From positions 1 to 22,623 of the forward strand of contig CAZYQW010000100.1 of NCBI GenBank assembly GCA_964649825.1: a stretch of DNA of 22,623 nucleotides, written 5' to 3'. The notes under the pieces are model-generated. The model saw only the letters and a program-made list of their open reading frames with translations, did not search any database and was not told where the DNA came from. Source of the DNA: CAZYQW01 sp964649825 (lineage in GTDB: Bacteria; Planctomycetota; B15-G4; JADJEK01). Below, piece by piece: positions 22,496-22,623 of this stretch; positions within the stretch are counted from its first letter, which is position 1, and each line of letters begins with the position of its first letter. The position numbers were made by a program, and so were the translations under genes.

Positions 22496-22516
22496 GGTAG
22501 TTGTCGCCTCTGGTCA
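22490..22516. other. Possible end of an inserted element
   Basis: A sequence beginning TGTCAAGG at 22490 marks the point where the secreted-protein frame loses coding continuity, and a leftward gene ends only a few bases further right (22522). TG at the outer end is common to many insertion-sequence termini. Only one end is visible, so no inverted repeat or target duplication could be tested. Confidence 0.25.
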
Positions 22517-22521
22517 TGCGT

Positions 22522-22623
22522 CTACGCCGCGTCGGCGGCGGCTTCCTCGGCGTCGGGATCGGGGTTGAGTGCGACGTTCTCGACGCGGCTCCAGTCCCTG
22601 GTCGCCTGCGTCCAGCGCTTTGG
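22522..22623 (-). CDS. C-terminal end of an unidentified leftward gene (partial)
   Basis: The last 33 codons before a TAG at 22522-22524 read PKRWTQATRDWSRVENVAL and finish with an acidic, Ala-rich tail (EEAAADAA). Nearly all third positions are G or C, so this looks like genuine coding sequence. The tail is too short to assign a family. Its closeness to the truncation point at about 22490 makes a mobile-element gene one possibility. Confidence 0.6.
   Translation of the reverse strand, partial: PKRWTQATRDWSRVENVALNPDPDAEEAAADAA

Overview
This is a GC-rich bacterial window (about two thirds GC by eye) with a very strong preference for G or C at third codon positions. The best lineage marker is the leftward gene at the left edge. 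It combines a planctomycete-type cytochrome c motif with a DUF1549 region, an architecture concentrated in Planctomycetota and related PVC bacteria. Several secreted proteins carry beta-propeller, FG-GAP or carboxypeptidase-regulatory-like repeats, which fits that placement. I cannot name a genus. No rRNA, tRNA, CRISPR array or complete insertion sequence was seen.

Layout. 1-2077 (-): PSD1-type cytochrome c/DUF1549 protein, cut by the window edge. 2249-4297 (+): secreted S9 prolyl-oligopeptidase-family peptidase. 4335-5708 (-): secreted protein with carboxypeptidase-regulatory-like repeats. 5977-7879 (+): thyA-folA-pcp, a compact operon in which the first two genes form the dTMP/tetrahydrofolate cycle. 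7922-9688 (-): B12-binding-type radical SAM protein with a CX4CX2C cluster motif. 9990-12763 (+): a small unknown ORF overlapping a secreted CHAT-domain protease-like protein. 12779-14413 (-): secreted FG-GAP beta-propeller protein. 14537-17368 (-): secreted double-domain M16 zinc peptidase, followed by a strong hairpin. 17529-18646 (+): parvulin-like lipoprotein and a Nudix hydrolase.

From 18647 to the right edge the window looks accessory. A leftward two-gene operon encodes a DUF262 (GmrS/ParB-like) protein and a HipA-family kinase, joined by a 4-nt stop/start overlap, with no HipB-type repressor. To its right lie a start-less 3' remnant of a rightward gene, a 5'-truncated secreted-protein fragment, and the last codons of another leftward gene. 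This looks like an integration or decay zone.

The points most worth following are the DUF262-HipA pair, a sharp change of codon usage inside the PSD1 gene just after its second CXXCH motif, a recurrent TANNNT box 6-8 nt before start codons that suggests leaderless transcripts, and the out-of-frame overlap at the start of the CHAT gene.
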